From assembly GCF_024347135.1 (NCBI RefSeq), contig NZ_AP024907.1, positions 2,905,001-2,969,000 on the forward strand: 64,000 nt of DNA, read 5' to 3'. Made by a program: the position numbers and the translations under genes. Positions within the stretch are counted from its first letter, which is position 1. The number at the start of each line of letters is the position of its first letter. Source of the DNA: Vibrio spartinae (GTDB lineage Bacteria; Pseudomonadota; Gammaproteobacteria; Enterobacterales; Vibrionaceae). This document shows positions 1 through 9,612 of the stretch, piece after piece. The notes under the pieces were generated by a model. It was not told the origin of the DNA. It ran no database searches and was given only the letters and a program-made list of their open reading frames with translations.

Positions 1-528
1 ATAAGACATACCGCCCATCATGCTATTGTCGCTACGCATATCTTTCAGGTGGAGCATGACAGCTTCACCGCTGTCAGAACCAATCTGGAAAGATTTGGTC
101 TCGAAAGTACCATTGAGAAGCTTATTACCGCCGAATGATGTTGTTTCCGCAACACGGTTTAATTCATCATTCAATGCTGTAATTTCTTCCTGAATCGCAA
201 CACGATCCGATTTCGAGTTAGAACCATTCGAAGATTGAAGAGACAAGTCTCTCATCCGTTGCAGAATGCTGGTTGTTTCATTCATTGCCCCTTCCGCAGT
301 CTGAGCAATTGAAATACCGTCATTCGCGTTACGAACAGCAACACCCAATCCTCGGCTTTGAACACTCAAACGATTTGAGATTTGAAGGCCAGCCGAATCA
401 TCCTTAGCACTGTTGATTCGATATCCTGAGGATAAGCGTTCCATTGATGAGTTCATCGACTGCGTAGCACTGTTAAGATAGCGCTGTGCCGTCATCGCAG
501 AAACGTTCGTGTTAACATTAACCGCCAT
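1..528 (-). CDS. flaC: Flagellin, partial (N-terminal 176 residues)
   Basis: The 5' part of a flagellin gene runs off the left edge. Translation from the ATG at 528 begins [19 protein letters not shown] and continues through the D0/D1 helical region ([27 protein letters not shown]), the parts that pack in the filament core. It is a close paralogue of the complete flagellin at 1072-2211 on the same strand, so the two form a tandem pair. By position it corresponds to flaC of the vibrio flaA-flaC pair; that symbol is inferred from order, not from unique residues. It has its own 540-base upstream region with a twin palindrome. The C-terminal D0/D1 region lies outside the window, so intactness cannot be judged. 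Confidence 0.88.
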   Translation of the reverse strand, partial: MAVNVNTNVSAMTAQRYLNSATQSMNSSMERLSSGYRINSAKDDSAGLQISNRLSVQSRGLGVAVRNANDGISIAQTAEGAMNETTSILQRMRDLSLQSSNGSNSKSDRVAIQEEITALNDELNRVAETTSFGGNKLLNGTFETKSFQIGSDSGEAVMLHLKDMRSDNSMMGGMSY

Positions 529-547
529 AGTGGTTTCTCCTATTGAT

Positions 548-595
548 TTTCCGACGTCGCGGAAATTCTTGACTGTTTTCCGACGTCTCGGAAAA
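548..595. repeat. Twin palindromes upstream of the partial flagellin
   Basis: Two near-identical inverted repeats lie in tandem, 20 to 67 bases upstream of the flagellin ATG. The first (548-565) has arms TTTCCG and CGGAAA around ACGTCG. The second (576-595) has arms TTTTCCGA and TCGGAAAA around CGTC. Their centres are 29 bases apart, close to three helical turns, which would suit two dimers of a regulator on one DNA face. They could also form two adjacent hairpins in a 5' leader. No clear sigma-28 or sigma-54 element was found beside them. Confidence 0.6.
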
Positions 596-846
596 CTATA
601 GTTCTCTCAAAGTTCGATCTTTTAGCGACTCAAAATGAATTTCCTTTAGAAAAAAGAAGGGGTTTTCGTAGTGAAGGGATCGTCCAGAAGAGAAAATGAG
701 AGAGACAACACAAATCTCATATAAAACTCGGAAAAGACTCAAGTTTTTCCTCATGGTGCCGAGGGGTAGGAATTGATGCTGCCGATTAACGGCTCACAAT
801 AGCGCTGAAGTCATTTGATTTGGAGATAAGGAATTGATATGACGGG

Positions 847-884
847 AAAAGAAAAAGCCCCTTATCTTTGAGAGAACCGGGGCT
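847..884 (-). terminator. Intrinsic terminator downstream of the complete flagellin
   Basis: Read on the minus strand, AGCCCC and GGGGCT arms (879-884 and 856-861) enclose a 17-base loop and are followed by a T-rich run (TTTTCTTTTC). It lies about 190 bases past the stop of the flagellin at 1072-2211. The rest of the 529-1071 spacer shows no gene that I can support. Confidence 0.6.
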
Positions 885-1071
885 ATTAGTGGTAGTCAAT
901 CATGTGGAGATCAAGAGAAATGAACACATCATGACTAACCGGGTGTATGATGAGGAATGAATATAAAACAGGTGTAAAACTTGAGAGCGCTTTATACCAT
1001 CCACAAATCACACTTTACCAAAAAAGCTTTATCACATACCCACGTCTGAGCTGCATGATAAAGCTCTGCTA

Positions 1072-2211
1072 CTACTGCAATAGTGACATTGCAGAGTTTG
1101 GTAACTGTTTTGCCTGAGCAAGTATTGAAGTACCTGCCTGTTGCAATATTTGAGCTTTTGTCATCTGCGTCGTTTCTTTCGCAAAGTCGGTATCTTTAAT
1201 CCGGCTCTTCGACGCTTCAACATTTTCCTGTATGTTCGACAAATTATTGATACTGTGGCTTAAACGGTTCTGTTTTGCCCCTAAATCTGCACGTTGAGAG
1301 TCAACATACTGAAGCGCAGCATCAAGCACACCGACCGAGTTCTGCGAACTACCAACATCCATAATATTAGTGCTCTGAACCGTCGTATTCTGTCCAGGCC
1401 CGCCGTTCAGACCCAACTCAGAGGCCAACCCGCCAGAAACGGAGAGATTACCCTGAAGGTTAGACTCCGCCATAAAGAGCTGGAGGTGTCCTTCATCATC
1501 CACAGAAGCGGTGACATCATCTACCTGCCCATTGAGGTAAGTTGCCAACTCTTCGATGTCATCACCAGATTTCGCCATGACATCCACTGAAACCTGTTCG
1601 CCATTTTTCTTGGTAAACTCGAATTTCAGATCCCGAGCATTCTCGGGAACCCCCCAATGCATGTCTTTCGGTTGTTCGGACACAAATGTCTGACCGCCCA
1701 TACGGAAATCATCAGCACGAATACTGGTGAGACCAACAATGATCGCTTCACCGGAGCTGGCACCAATCTGGAAAGCTGACTCACCAAACGTACCGTTCAA
1801 CAGTTTCCGACCACCGAATGAGGTTGTTTCTGCGATTCGGTTCAATTCATCCTGAAGGGCCGTATACTCTTCATTCAGCGCCTTACGCTCAGATGGGGAG
1901 TTCGTCCCGTTTGCAGACTGGAGTGACAAATCTCGCATCCGTTGCAATATACTGGTTGACTCATTCATTGCCCCTTCAGCAGTCTGTGCAATCGAAATAC
2001 CATCATTGGCATTTCGCATCGCGACATCCAACCCTCGGGACTGAGCAGTCAACCGGTTTGAAATCTGAAGACCTGCCGCATCATCTTTCGCACTGTTAAT
2101 CCGGTTTCCCGAAGACAGGCGCTCCATTGAGGTGTTTAACTCACCCGTTGCCTTATTCAGGTAACGCTGAGCGGTCATCGCTGACACATTGGTATTGACT
2201 GTGATGGTCAT
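1072..2211 (-). CDS. flaA: Flagellin (polar flagellar filament subunit)
   Basis: This is a complete flagellin of 379 residues, a normal size for vibrio polar flagellins. The N-terminal D0/D1 region (about 1-140) carries [33 protein letters not shown] and [13 protein letters not shown]. The C-terminal D1/D0 region (about 290-379) carries [17 protein letters not shown] and ends [17 protein letters not shown]. The variable middle forms the exposed surface. It is exported by the flagellar type III apparatus and polymerises as filament. It lies downstream of flgKL with its own spacer and a sigma-54-like element at 2355-2369, which fits the FlrC/RpoN-dependent flaA of vibrios. The symbol rests on that position and promoter type. 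Confidence 0.93.
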   Translation of the reverse strand: MTITVNTNVSAMTAQRYLNKATGELNTSMERLSSGNRINSAKDDAAGLQISNRLTAQSRGLDVAMRNANDGISIAQTAEGAMNESTSILQRMRDLSLQSANGTNSPSERKALNEEYTALQDELNRIAETTSFGGRKLLNGTFGESAFQIGASSGEAIIVGLTSIRADDFRMGGQTFVSEQPKDMHWGVPENARDLKFEFTKKNGEQVSVDVMAKSGDDIEELATYLNGQVDDVTASVDDEGHLQLFMAESNLQGNLSVSGGLASELGLNGGPGQNTTVQSTNIMDVGSSQNSVGVLDAALQYVDSQRADLGAKQNRLSHSINNLSNIQENVEASKSRIKDTDFAKETTQMTKAQILQQAGTSILAQAKQLPNSAMSLLQ

Positions 2212-2250
2212 AGTTTGCTCTCCTATTGAGTCCGCAAGCTTTCTGCGAAG

Positions 2251-2286
2251 CGGTCAGCTTTAACTCTTATTTGGAAGCACTGACCG
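2251..2286. repeat. Inverted repeat in the flaA leader
   Basis: CGGTCAG (2251-2257) and CTGACCG (2280-2286) form 7-base arms separated by 22 bases, in the predicted 5' leader between the sigma-54-like element and the flaA start. It could be a hairpin in the mRNA or an operator. There is no further evidence for either. Confidence 0.3.
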
Positions 2287-2354
2287 TAAATAACTTGCCA
2301 CATCTGCAACATTGCCGGTTCCAAACCGATAACTTGCGCTCTGATAGATTTAAT

Positions 2355-2369
2355 TCAATTACTGTGCCA
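2355..2369 (-). promoter_or_regulatory. Sigma-54-like promoter for flaA
   Basis: On the minus strand the sequence is TGGCAC, five bases, then TTGA. The -24 element matches the RpoN consensus perfectly; the -12 element has A in place of the usual C of TTGC. Transcription would start near 2343 and leave a leader of about 130 bases. Spacing and context are right, but the -12 mismatch lowers certainty. Confidence 0.5.
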
Positions 2370-2418
2370 ACTTTAAAATAAAAATTATTATCAAATTAAA
2401 TCAACAGGTTAAATCAAA

Positions 2419-2562
2419 TCAAACCATGCAATAACGTGTTTGGTTTTCTCTGCAATCCTGTTTTATTTCCGCTTTGCCGCTTCGTTGCCGCTCTATTGCC
2501 TCAGCAATAACGACATTGACATCCGCAACAGACAAAGCCTTAGCTTTCTTATTAACCCGCAC
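2419..2562 (-). CDS. Possible small hypothetical protein (47 aa) between flgL and flaA
   Basis: A GTG-initiated reading frame of 47 codons starts MRVNKKAKALSVADVNVVI and continues with a charged helix-like stretch. It reads like a real soluble protein rather than a shadow frame. It lies in the same orientation as flgL (upstream) and flaA (downstream). No convincing Shine-Dalgarno sequence precedes the GTG, and no function can be proposed. Other short frames across the same spacer look less protein-like. Confidence 0.3.
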   Translation of the reverse strand: MRVNKKAKALSVADVNVVIAEAIERQRSGKAEIKQDCRENQTRYCMV

Positions 2563-2651
2563 CTCAAATCAGAGTGCTCGTCTCAACGAAGAACAATATT
2601 CAACACAACTCCTTTCGCGACTTATGGCATGGCACATAAGGCAAGTGAAAG

Positions 2652-3845
2652 TTAGATATAGTTGAACAGTGTTAAATCCTTCGTTTTACTGAAAGCCTTC
2701 TGAGATGCCTGAAGTGCACGCGTATTTTCGCTAAACTCGATCACGGCATCCGCATAATCAAGATCCTCAAAACTACTTTTGGATTTTGCCAATGTCAGTT
2801 TGAAGTCTTCATGTTCTTGTTCCTGAATATCCAATGTATTCAGTCGCGCACCGATATCCGTTCTCACTTTCGTTAAGTGGATAAAGGCCGCGTGAAACTC
2901 TCTGGTCACTTGATGGAGCTTAGCGGTCGCTGATCCATCGGCAACGGAGTCGCGTGAATATTCCATTGCCTTCTTAAAACTGTCAAAAATGTTGAATGTC
3001 TTTCTGGGAGACAGCTCGATGACATCTCCCGGAGAAATCTGGCCTTTCAGCTCAATATTGACACCTTCGTAATTGATACCGGTTTTGGGATCAAATTCTC
3101 CGGCCTGAACAGCACTGCCATCCTGTTCCAACTGATAGCCATATTTACCGTTCCCCATATCGACAAAAGTAACCGTATATTTCGATTGATCTTGAGGATC
3201 GGTATTGGTTGCTTTTTCTAGTAATAGCTCAGAGCCTTCCTGCAACCGATAATCGGGTTCATAGTCACCAAAAGGATTATCGATTTGCATAAATACTTTA
3301 CTGCCGGGATTGTTGAACGGCATTTCCAGACTATTGGAGATTTTCATCTTGCGTTGATAATCATCACCGGCATAAGTCACATTGCCTTCTTTATCACGAA
3401 AGAAGGGCTGCTTATCCGGTTTAGTCCCGGAAAAAATGTAGTTCCCCAGTTCATCCTGAACATTCGCCAGATTCAAAAAGTTATCAGCCAGCTCTTCCAA
3501 CTCTCGCTCTTTCGCCTGGCGATCTTCTGGTGATAAAGAACCATTGATCATCTCCATGACGGTTCGCTTTGCCTCATCGGCATAATCTTCCGCATTGGAG
3601 ATAATGACTTCTTGATGTCCAAGTCGGTTACGCACCAAGACGATCGAATCAAGGTATTGGCGCAATTGCTCTTCTTGCTGACCCACATTCTGAATGTAAT
3701 GAGTTGCCAGTGGATTATCACTGGGAGACATCAACTTTTTGCCCGATGCCAATTGAGCCTGATTGTGATAAATCTTGGCTTCTTGACGGCGAATATCATT
3801 CTGAACAGCCTGATAGTTATGGAAGCTTGAAATACGACCAACCAT
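2652..3845 (-). CDS. flgL: Flagellar hook-associated protein 3 FlgL
   Basis: FlgL is the second hook-filament junction protein, sitting between FlgK and the filament. The 397-residue product has a flagellin-like N-terminus (MVGRISSFHNYQAVQND, then LASGKKLMSPSDNPLA) and a C-terminal helix ending in LQASQKAFSKTKDLTLFNYI, the conserved coiled-coil ends of the family. The large middle domain (about 140-300) is variable. It starts 13 bases after flgK and is probably transcribed with it from the sigma-54-like promoter at 5791-5805. No clear terminator follows. Confidence 0.95.
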   Translation of the reverse strand: MVGRISSFHNYQAVQNDIRRQEAKIYHNQAQLASGKKLMSPSDNPLATHYIQNVGQQEEQLRQYLDSIVLVRNRLGHQEVIISNAEDYADEAKRTVMEMINGSLSPEDRQAKERELEELADNFLNLANVQDELGNYIFSGTKPDKQPFFRDKEGNVTYAGDDYQRKMKISNSLEMPFNNPGSKVFMQIDNPFGDYEPDYRLQEGSELLLEKATNTDPQDQSKYTVTFVDMGNGKYGYQLEQDGSAVQAGEFDPKTGINYEGVNIELKGQISPGDVIELSPRKTFNIFDSFKKAMEYSRDSVADGSATAKLHQVTREFHAAFIHLTKVRTDIGARLNTLDIQEQEHEDFKLTLAKSKSSFEDLDYADAVIEFSENTRALQASQKAFSKTKDLTLFNYI

Positions 3846-3858
3846 AAGATCCTCCTCC

Positions 3859-5733
3859 CTATCTCAACTGTAAAATGGTATTAAAGGTGTCATTGGCCAC
3901 CTGCATAACCCGCGAAGATGCCATATATGCCTGCTGAAATTTCATCATGTTGGCGGCTTCTTCATCCAGATTCACACCGGATACAGAAGCAATCCGTTCT
4001 TGGGCTGCTTCTTTCTCAAGTCGGGCCACATCAGTCAGTCGAGACGCAGTGGACATTCTCAGACCGACATTGGTATTCAGATTGTGGTAAACATCCAGAA
4101 TCGTGGACTCATTATTGTCCAGCTTCTTCTCTGTCTGAATATCCTGCATTTTTCTCAGGTTGCCGTTATCCCCAGCAGAGGGCACCAGGTTCGCGGTAAA
4201 TTTATCTTTTGGCAAAGCACCGGCAGACAGTTCAAATGTCGTTCCCATCACGGTCACAGGGCCAGACGGTGGATAAGCTTGATTCTCTGCAACAATATTG
4301 CCGTCTTTATCTTTAACCGTGAAGGTATCTCCCAGCTCAGAGACATCGATTTCAAACTCGCGCAAATCACCGGCCTGTTCTATTTTAAAAGTGGCACTTC
4401 CCTGAGCGAAGGTGGTTGAAGCTTCATAACTCTGAGCGGCAATTTTTGCCGGATCGTTCATTTCCATTTTGATGGTTGCCGCACCGGAACGAGTTGGCCG
4501 GACGAGCACTCGCTCACCCGCTTTCGGTTCATTGCGAATTTCAATTCTCATCCCGTCGAGGTGGATTTCTCCACGACTGGGAGAAAGCACTTGCTGCTCA
4601 CCATTTGGTAAAATCGCAATGTAGTCACTCCCATCATAAAGTAGTGAATATTCACCACCTTTCAGTTGTGAAACATCTTCGATATAGGCCGCCATATCGG
4701 CTTCAGAGTCACTACTGGTAATCACCCGTTCTTTGGCAATCCGCTCATCATTCACATCGGTAAACATCAAGTCACCGATATCACCATTCAGATCGAGGCC
4801 CTGCCGCTGCAATTTATTCACATCATAAGAGAAGCTGGTCGCAAGGCGGCCAATCTCATCAAGTACGTTGGGAATTTCGTTATCACGCATATTAAATAAT
4901 GCCCCGATCTTGCCCCCCATATCTTTCGATGTAATCGCTTTAATCCCCTTTCCTTCAACCATCGCCAGACGCCATTGATGCGTATCAGGATAACCATCGA
5001 TCATCTTCAATTGACTGGCTTCTGTGCCAGAAACCAAGGTGTGCCCGTTACCGATATGAATATTGAACCCTTCGGCATTTTTTCGCGGTGTTACGGTCAC
5101 TTTGGTGTACTCTGAGAGCTCTTTGACTAACTTTTCATGTTGGTCCATCAGATCATTATGTGGCCCGGGAGTCCGCATCATTAAACGCTGTAAGTCTCTA
5201 ATTTCTAAAGCGAGTTGGTTAATTCTCTTGATGCCGAGATCTAACCCTTTATTGACCGTCTCATACTGGCGACGAATCGTTTCATGAAAATCATTCAGGT
5301 TCTGGGTCATTAACTGGGATTTTTCCAGCACAACTTTCCGTGCTCCCATATCATTCGGGCTATCAGCGAGCGTTTTTAGCGCGTCAAACCACTCATTCAT
5401 GTTTTCCGGGATTTTCTTAGAAGCAACGGAAGAAAGCATCTTGGATAACATATCCAGATTTTGTTCAGTATCATGCTTGTAGGAGTAATCTGTTGTGGCA
5501 ATATTTAGCTCTTTGACGGCAAACTGATCCCATGAGCGGCGAACATTTTCCACATGGACACCCATGCCATAGGTCTGACCACCGTACATGCGCGGGGCAT
5601 TCACGCCCTGAATCACAGATTGACGACTGTAACCTTCTGTATTTACGTTAGATATATTGTGACCGGTTGTATTGAGCTGTCTTTGAGATGTTAAGACACT
5701 CTGAGCCCCAATATTCAATAAATCAGACGCCAT
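3859..5733 (-). CDS. flgK: Flagellar hook-associated protein 1 FlgK
   Basis: FlgK is the first hook-filament junction protein, placed on the distal end of the hook. The 624-residue product opens with MASDLLNIGAQSVLTSQRQLN and TGHNISNVNTEGYSRQ, the rod/hook/HAP N-terminal signature, and ends with a C-terminal helix (VNLDEEAANMMKFQQAYMAS, ending in NTILQLR) typical of the family. Length is somewhat above the enterobacterial protein because of the central domain, as is usual in vibrios. It heads a flgKL unit; the sigma-54-like element lies about 60 bases upstream of its ATG. Confidence 0.96.
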   Translation of the reverse strand: MASDLLNIGAQSVLTSQRQLNTTGHNISNVNTEGYSRQSVIQGVNAPRMYGGQTYGMGVHVENVRRSWDQFAVKELNIATTDYSYKHDTEQNLDMLSKMLSSVASKKIPENMNEWFDALKTLADSPNDMGARKVVLEKSQLMTQNLNDFHETIRRQYETVNKGLDLGIKRINQLALEIRDLQRLMMRTPGPHNDLMDQHEKLVKELSEYTKVTVTPRKNAEGFNIHIGNGHTLVSGTEASQLKMIDGYPDTHQWRLAMVEGKGIKAITSKDMGGKIGALFNMRDNEIPNVLDEIGRLATSFSYDVNKLQRQGLDLNGDIGDLMFTDVNDERIAKERVITSSDSEADMAAYIEDVSQLKGGEYSLLYDGSDYIAILPNGEQQVLSPSRGEIHLDGMRIEIRNEPKAGERVLVRPTRSGAATIKMEMNDPAKIAAQSYEASTTFAQGSATFKIEQAGDLREFEIDVSELGDTFTVKDKDGNIVAENQAYPPSGPVTVMGTTFELSAGALPKDKFTANLVPSAGDNGNLRKMQDIQTEKKLDNNESTILDVYHNLNTNVGLRMSTASRLTDVARLEKEAAQERIASVSGVNLDEEAANMMKFQQAYMASSRVMQVANDTFNTILQLR

Positions 5734-5790
5734 ACCGCCCCCACAAGATAAAAATCATCAGTAAAAAACTGAACCTTCCATCAACATGAA

Positions 5791-5805
5791 GCAATATGTA
5801 TGCCA
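5791..5805 (-). promoter_or_regulatory. Sigma-54-like promoter for flgKL
   Basis: On the minus strand the sequence reads TGGCAT, five bases, then TTGC, one mismatch from the RpoN consensus. The predicted start is near 5779, leaving a leader of about 47 bases before flgK. This fits RpoN/FlrC-dependent control of the hook-associated proteins. Confidence 0.7.
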
Positions 5806-5887
5806 TTAAATTAATCAGATAAAATACAATGAGTTATTAAGATGCCGGAAGGAAATTTCCGCCCGACAGAAGAAGAGAGGAAGTGAA

Positions 5888-6826
5888 CTAATCCATTTGC
5901 TGAATTTGAGAACGAACCCGCAGAACTTTGTTCGCGTAATCCGGGTCGGTTGCATACCCTGCCTGATGAATCCCCTCAATAAAAGAAGTCGGATTCCCCT
6001 GATGGTTATTCAGCGCAGTCATGTAACGCGGATTCTTTTTCAAGAATTGAACATAATCGTCAAAACTGTCTTGATACGAGTCATAAGATCGGAATGAAGC
6101 TTTTTCAACAACCGGTGTCTGGTCATAATATTCAAGGGTCTGAGTCGCCATTTTGTCACCCTGCCAGCTTCGATCTGCTTTGATATTAAACAAGTTATGG
6201 CTGTTTCCGCGGGCATTCGCGACCACTTTAGTCCCCCACCCCGTTTCCAGTGCGGCCTGAGCCAACAATACCGATGCATCAACCCCCAACACGCGAGCTG
6301 CTTTTTCGGCATAAGGCTTCAATGTACGGATAAAAGATTCGGGAGAGTCGAATCGACGCGGCTCCGTCACAGCAGCAGACTGACGAACATCCGTCATACT
6401 TCCCTGTTCAGAAGCTTGCTGTTGATGCGCCCGGACACGAGCCAATGCCTGTAATAAAGGATCAGGTTGAGATGACTTTTGATCGGTTTGAGAAGTCTGC
6501 CCATCAATACTGGTAGAAAGCTGAGCGACGATCATATCTGCGAGCCCTAACCGACCTGAAGAACTCAGTTGGCTCGCCATCTGTTCATCCAACATTTCGC
6601 GGTAAAAATCTTCCGTTTTACTATGTAACAGATCAGATTCAAAACCGGAGTTCGCTTTACGCATCGACTTGAAAAGCATCGATGTAAACACCGCCTCAAA
6701 TTGTTTGGCTGCGGCCGTTAATGCTGATTTCTCACTCGTTTTATCACCGCTGACCGCTTGCTTACGCAGTTGGTCCAGTTGGGTAATATCCTGTACAAAG
6801 CCGATATCTTTTACATCATTGACCAT
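5888..6826 (-). CDS. flgJ: Flagellar rod assembly protein / peptidoglycan hydrolase FlgJ
   Basis: FlgJ caps the growing rod and opens the peptidoglycan for it. The 312-residue protein has the N-terminal rod-binding domain (about 30-105, including KQFEAVFTSMLFKSMRKAN) and a C-terminal glucosaminidase-type muramidase domain (about 160-312). Glu194 in AQAALETGWG is the expected catalytic acid. A Q/S-rich linker (about 105-155) joins them. It is the last gene of flgFGHIJ, 11 bases after flgI, and is followed by a 150-base spacer holding the flgK promoter. Confidence 0.95.
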   Translation of the reverse strand: MVNDVKDIGFVQDITQLDQLRKQAVSGDKTSEKSALTAAAKQFEAVFTSMLFKSMRKANSGFESDLLHSKTEDFYREMLDEQMASQLSSSGRLGLADMIVAQLSTSIDGQTSQTDQKSSQPDPLLQALARVRAHQQQASEQGSMTDVRQSAAVTEPRRFDSPESFIRTLKPYAEKAARVLGVDASVLLAQAALETGWGTKVVANARGNSHNLFNIKADRSWQGDKMATQTLEYYDQTPVVEKASFRSYDSYQDSFDDYVQFLKKNPRYMTALNNHQGNPTSFIEGIHQAGYATDPDYANKVLRVRSQIQQMD

Positions 6827-6837
6827 CGTGCTTCCCC

Positions 6838-7929
6838 TTAAATGATAATCAGCTGGCCTTCAATCGCACCGGCCTGTTTGAGTGCCTGTAAAATAGCCAT
6901 CAAGTCAGATGGCGCTGCACCGACCTCATTCACAGCACGGACGAGATCATCAAGCGTGACTCCCGTCTGGAAATTAAACATTTTTCCTTTCTTCTCTTTC
7001 ACAGAGATATCGGAATCCGGTACCACAGCCGTTTGACCATTTGAAAATGGTTTGGGCTGACTCACACCCAGTTTTTCTTTGATAGCAACAGTCATGCCAC
7101 CATGTGTAACAGCTGCCGGCTTTAACCGCACATACTGACCAACCACGATCGTCCCAGTCCGCGAATTGACAATAATTTTCGCGGCACCGACAGCGGTGTT
7201 AAATTCCAGATTTTCAACCGCAGAGAGAAACGCGACACGCTGTCCTGCATCTCGTGGGGCCCGGACTTGTACTGATGTCGCGTCAATTGCTGTCGCCATT
7301 TGAGGGCCAAGAAACTGATTGACGGTATCTGCCATACGCTGGGCGGTGGTGAAGTCTGAATCAATCAAATTAAAAGTGATGTAATCACCCCGGGCAAATG
7401 GGGTCGGAACTTCACGTTCAACACTGGCACCATTGGAAATGATACCGACGGTGGGGTTATTGCCCACGACTTTGGAACCATCAGCACCATCGGCACTGAA
7501 CCCACTGACCACGAGATTGCCCTGTGCAATCGCATAAACCTGACCATCCAGACCTTTGAGAAACGTCTGCATAAGTGTGCCACCGCGTAAACTTTTTGCC
7601 GAACCAATCGAAGAAACGGTGACATCAATGGTCTGTCCCTGCTTGGAGAATGCCGGCAACTCGGCTGTGACAATCACAGCGGCAATATTTTTAGTCTTCG
7701 GCTTTGTTCCTCGCGGCAATTGAATGCCGAAATTCTGCAACATAGCATTGAAACTTTGATCGGTAAATGGCGTCGATTCGCCGGTTCCCGGCAACCCCGT
7801 GACTAAACCATAGCCCACTAACTGGTTACTACGCACCCCGGCCACTTGTGCGACATCTTTAATTCTTGCCGCCTGTCCCTGCAAGGAAACAAACAGTGTC
7901 GCCAGCAAAAAAAGTGTTAACTTTTTCAT
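6838..7929 (-). CDS. flgI: Flagellar P-ring protein FlgI
   Basis: FlgI forms the P-ring that acts as a bushing for the rod in the peptidoglycan layer. The 363-residue product has a clear signal peptide ([20 protein letters not shown], cleaved before ARIKDVA) for Sec export, and conserved blocks [17 protein letters not shown] and [23 protein letters not shown] near the end. It sits between flgH and flgJ as in other flagellar operons. Length is normal. Confidence 0.97.
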   Translation of the reverse strand: MKKLTLFLLATLFVSLQGQAARIKDVAQVAGVRSNQLVGYGLVTGLPGTGESTPFTDQSFNAMLQNFGIQLPRGTKPKTKNIAAVIVTAELPAFSKQGQTIDVTVSSIGSAKSLRGGTLMQTFLKGLDGQVYAIAQGNLVVSGFSADGADGSKVVGNNPTVGIISNGASVEREVPTPFARGDYITFNLIDSDFTTAQRMADTVNQFLGPQMATAIDATSVQVRAPRDAGQRVAFLSAVENLEFNTAVGAAKIIVNSRTGTIVVGQYVRLKPAAVTHGGMTVAIKEKLGVSQPKPFSNGQTAVVPDSDISVKEKKGKMFNFQTGVTLDDLVRAVNEVGAAPSDLMAILQALKQAGAIEGQLIII

Positions 7930-7999
7930 TCAATTTACCTTGTGCTTCTCTACCATGCACGTCATCTTCTCTGCCAAAAAAACGACGTTTAAACTTAGC

Positions 8000-8782
8000 T
8001 TATAAAGCAATATTGAAGAATCGTGCCAAAAAGCCGGGTTCTTGCATATCTTGATTGTTTCCGGTGCCTGAGTACTGAATTCTGGCATTCGAAATCCGAT
8101 TCGACGAGATAGTATTATCAAAGTCAATGTCATCTGGGCGAACCGTACCACTTAAACGAATATATTCATCACCGGTGTTCAATGTCAGCCACTTTTCACC
8201 ACGAATCACGAGGTTGCCATTGGCAAGCACATCAATAACTTCAACAGTGATTGAACCGGAAATACTATTACTCTGGTTGGCTGCGGCACTGCCAGAGAAT
8301 TTATTATCATTGCCGAGTTTGTATGAAAAGTTGTAATCACCAATTTTCATTTCCTGACCGCCCACTTCCAACGGATCCATCGAAGCATCATTCTTTTTCG
8401 ATAAATCTGCATCAGCACTTTTTGCTGCTTTGGTGCTTTCATTCAATGTCACGGTGATGATATCGCCAACTTGTCTGGGCTTTGAATCATTATATAAGCT
8501 AGTGGCGGCACTAAGATTAAACAAAGAACCGGTTTCCGCGGCATAATGCTTCGGACGATGATTGGGATGAATTGGTGCCCAGGCTGGATCATCGGCAACC
8601 GGATCAGCACGCCGGGTTAATCCATCCAATAATCCCTGACCGCTTGTATCGTCAGATTTATCACCTTCGACCGCATCAACCAAGGTTGTACCACTCTCGT
8701 CTTGCTCTTCCGAGGTTCCCTGTGGCATGAGCGAGCAGCCCGATAAGAAACAGATGAATCCCAAAATGAATAAGCGTTTCAT
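8000..8782 (-). CDS. flgH: Flagellar L-ring lipoprotein FlgH
   Basis: FlgH builds the outer-membrane L-ring. The 260-residue product is a lipoprotein: [17 protein letters not shown] gives a lipobox with Cys at residue 16. Downstream are the conserved [16 protein letters not shown] and [24 protein letters not shown] segments of the L-ring fold. It lies 22 bases after flgG and 70 bases before flgI in the flgFGHIJ unit. The N-terminal 80 residues are acidic and poorly conserved, as is common. Confidence 0.96.
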   Translation of the reverse strand: MKRLFILGFICFLSGCSLMPQGTSEEQDESGTTLVDAVEGDKSDDTSGQGLLDGLTRRADPVADDPAWAPIHPNHRPKHYAAETGSLFNLSAATSLYNDSKPRQVGDIITVTLNESTKAAKSADADLSKKNDASMDPLEVGGQEMKIGDYNFSYKLGNDNKFSGSAAANQSNSISGSITVEVIDVLANGNLVIRGEKWLTLNTGDEYIRLSGTVRPDDIDFDNTISSNRISNARIQYSGTGNNQDMQEPGFLARFFNIAL

Positions 8783-8804
8783 CGAATACCTCTCATAATC
8801 CCAA

Positions 8805-9593
8805 TTAGAGCTGTTGGTTCACGTAGCTCATCATTTTATCTACCGCAGAAATGACTTTGGAGTTCATTTCATACACTCGCTGCGCTTCGATCAGATTCAC
8901 TAATTCTTCAGTGACATTCACATTTGAACTTTCCAACATCGACTGACGAATATTTCCCAAACCATCTAACCCGGGCACCCCTTCTTGCGGATCACCACTA
9001 GCACCGGTGGGTAAATACAAGTTCTGGCCGACAGGCTCCAAACCACCGGGGTTGATAAAATCAACCGTCGTAATCTGACCAACGACCTGATTATTTTGCT
9101 GACCACGAATTCGCACGGAGACCTGACCATCGTTGCCGACCGTGACAGAGACGGCATCTTGCGGCACCACAATTTCAGGTTGTAATGGATACCCGGAACC
9201 GGATGTTACAATGGTACCTTCGGCATTTAAGGTAAACTGCCCGTTCCGAGAGTAACCCATATTGCCGTCCGGCATCATAATCTGGAAGAAACCGTCACCT
9301 TCAATCATCATATCCATACTGTTATTGGTGGTTTGTACATTACCGTTGGTATGAACTTTCTGAGTCGCGACGACTTTGGAGCCGGCACCAAGCATCAACC
9401 CGCTTGGCAATTCGGTATTCTGTGAAGACTGACCACCGGGTTGATTGATATTCTGATAAAAAAGATCTTCAAACACAGCGCGGCTTTTCTTAAAGCCGAC
9501 TGTGGAGGCGTTCGCAAGGTTGTTCGAAATCGTCGCAATATTAGTCTGTTGCGCATCTAAACCTGTTTTACTTACCCATAGAGCTGGATGCAT
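8805..9593 (-). CDS. flgG: Flagellar distal rod protein FlgG
   Basis: FlgG forms the distal rod that passes through the P and L rings. The 262-residue length is exactly usual. The N-terminus ([20 protein letters not shown], then [22 protein letters not shown]) and C-terminus ([25 protein letters not shown]) carry the flagellar rod/hook signatures. It is preceded by flgF (19 bases) and followed by flgH. Confidence 0.97.
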   Translation of the reverse strand: MHPALWVSKTGLDAQQTNIATISNNLANASTVGFKKSRAVFEDLFYQNINQPGGQSSQNTELPSGLMLGAGSKVVATQKVHTNGNVQTTNNSMDMMIEGDGFFQIMMPDGNMGYSRNGQFTLNAEGTIVTSGSGYPLQPEIVVPQDAVSVTVGNDGQVSVRIRGQQNNQVVGQITTVDFINPGGLEPVGQNLYLPTGASGDPQEGVPGLDGLGNIRQSMLESSNVNVTEELVNLIEAQRVYEMNSKVISAVDKMMSYVNQQL

Positions 9594-9612
9594 GTTCTTT
9601 TCCTCTCACTCA

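Noticed and set aside
596..625. TAAA-N-GAACTATA as a sigma-28 promoter for the partial flagellin
   Set aside because: The -10 half matches only two positions of GCCGATAA, so it is no better than chance.
1..2211. Tandem flagellins as a phase-variation or recombination cassette
   Set aside because: Paralogous flagellin arrays are normal in vibrios, and there are no inverted repeats or invertase genes.
2440..2655. 71-codon plus-strand frame between flaA and flgL
   Set aside because: Opposite to the flagellar transcripts, overlapping the flgL end, with low-complexity residues and no Shine-Dalgarno sequence.
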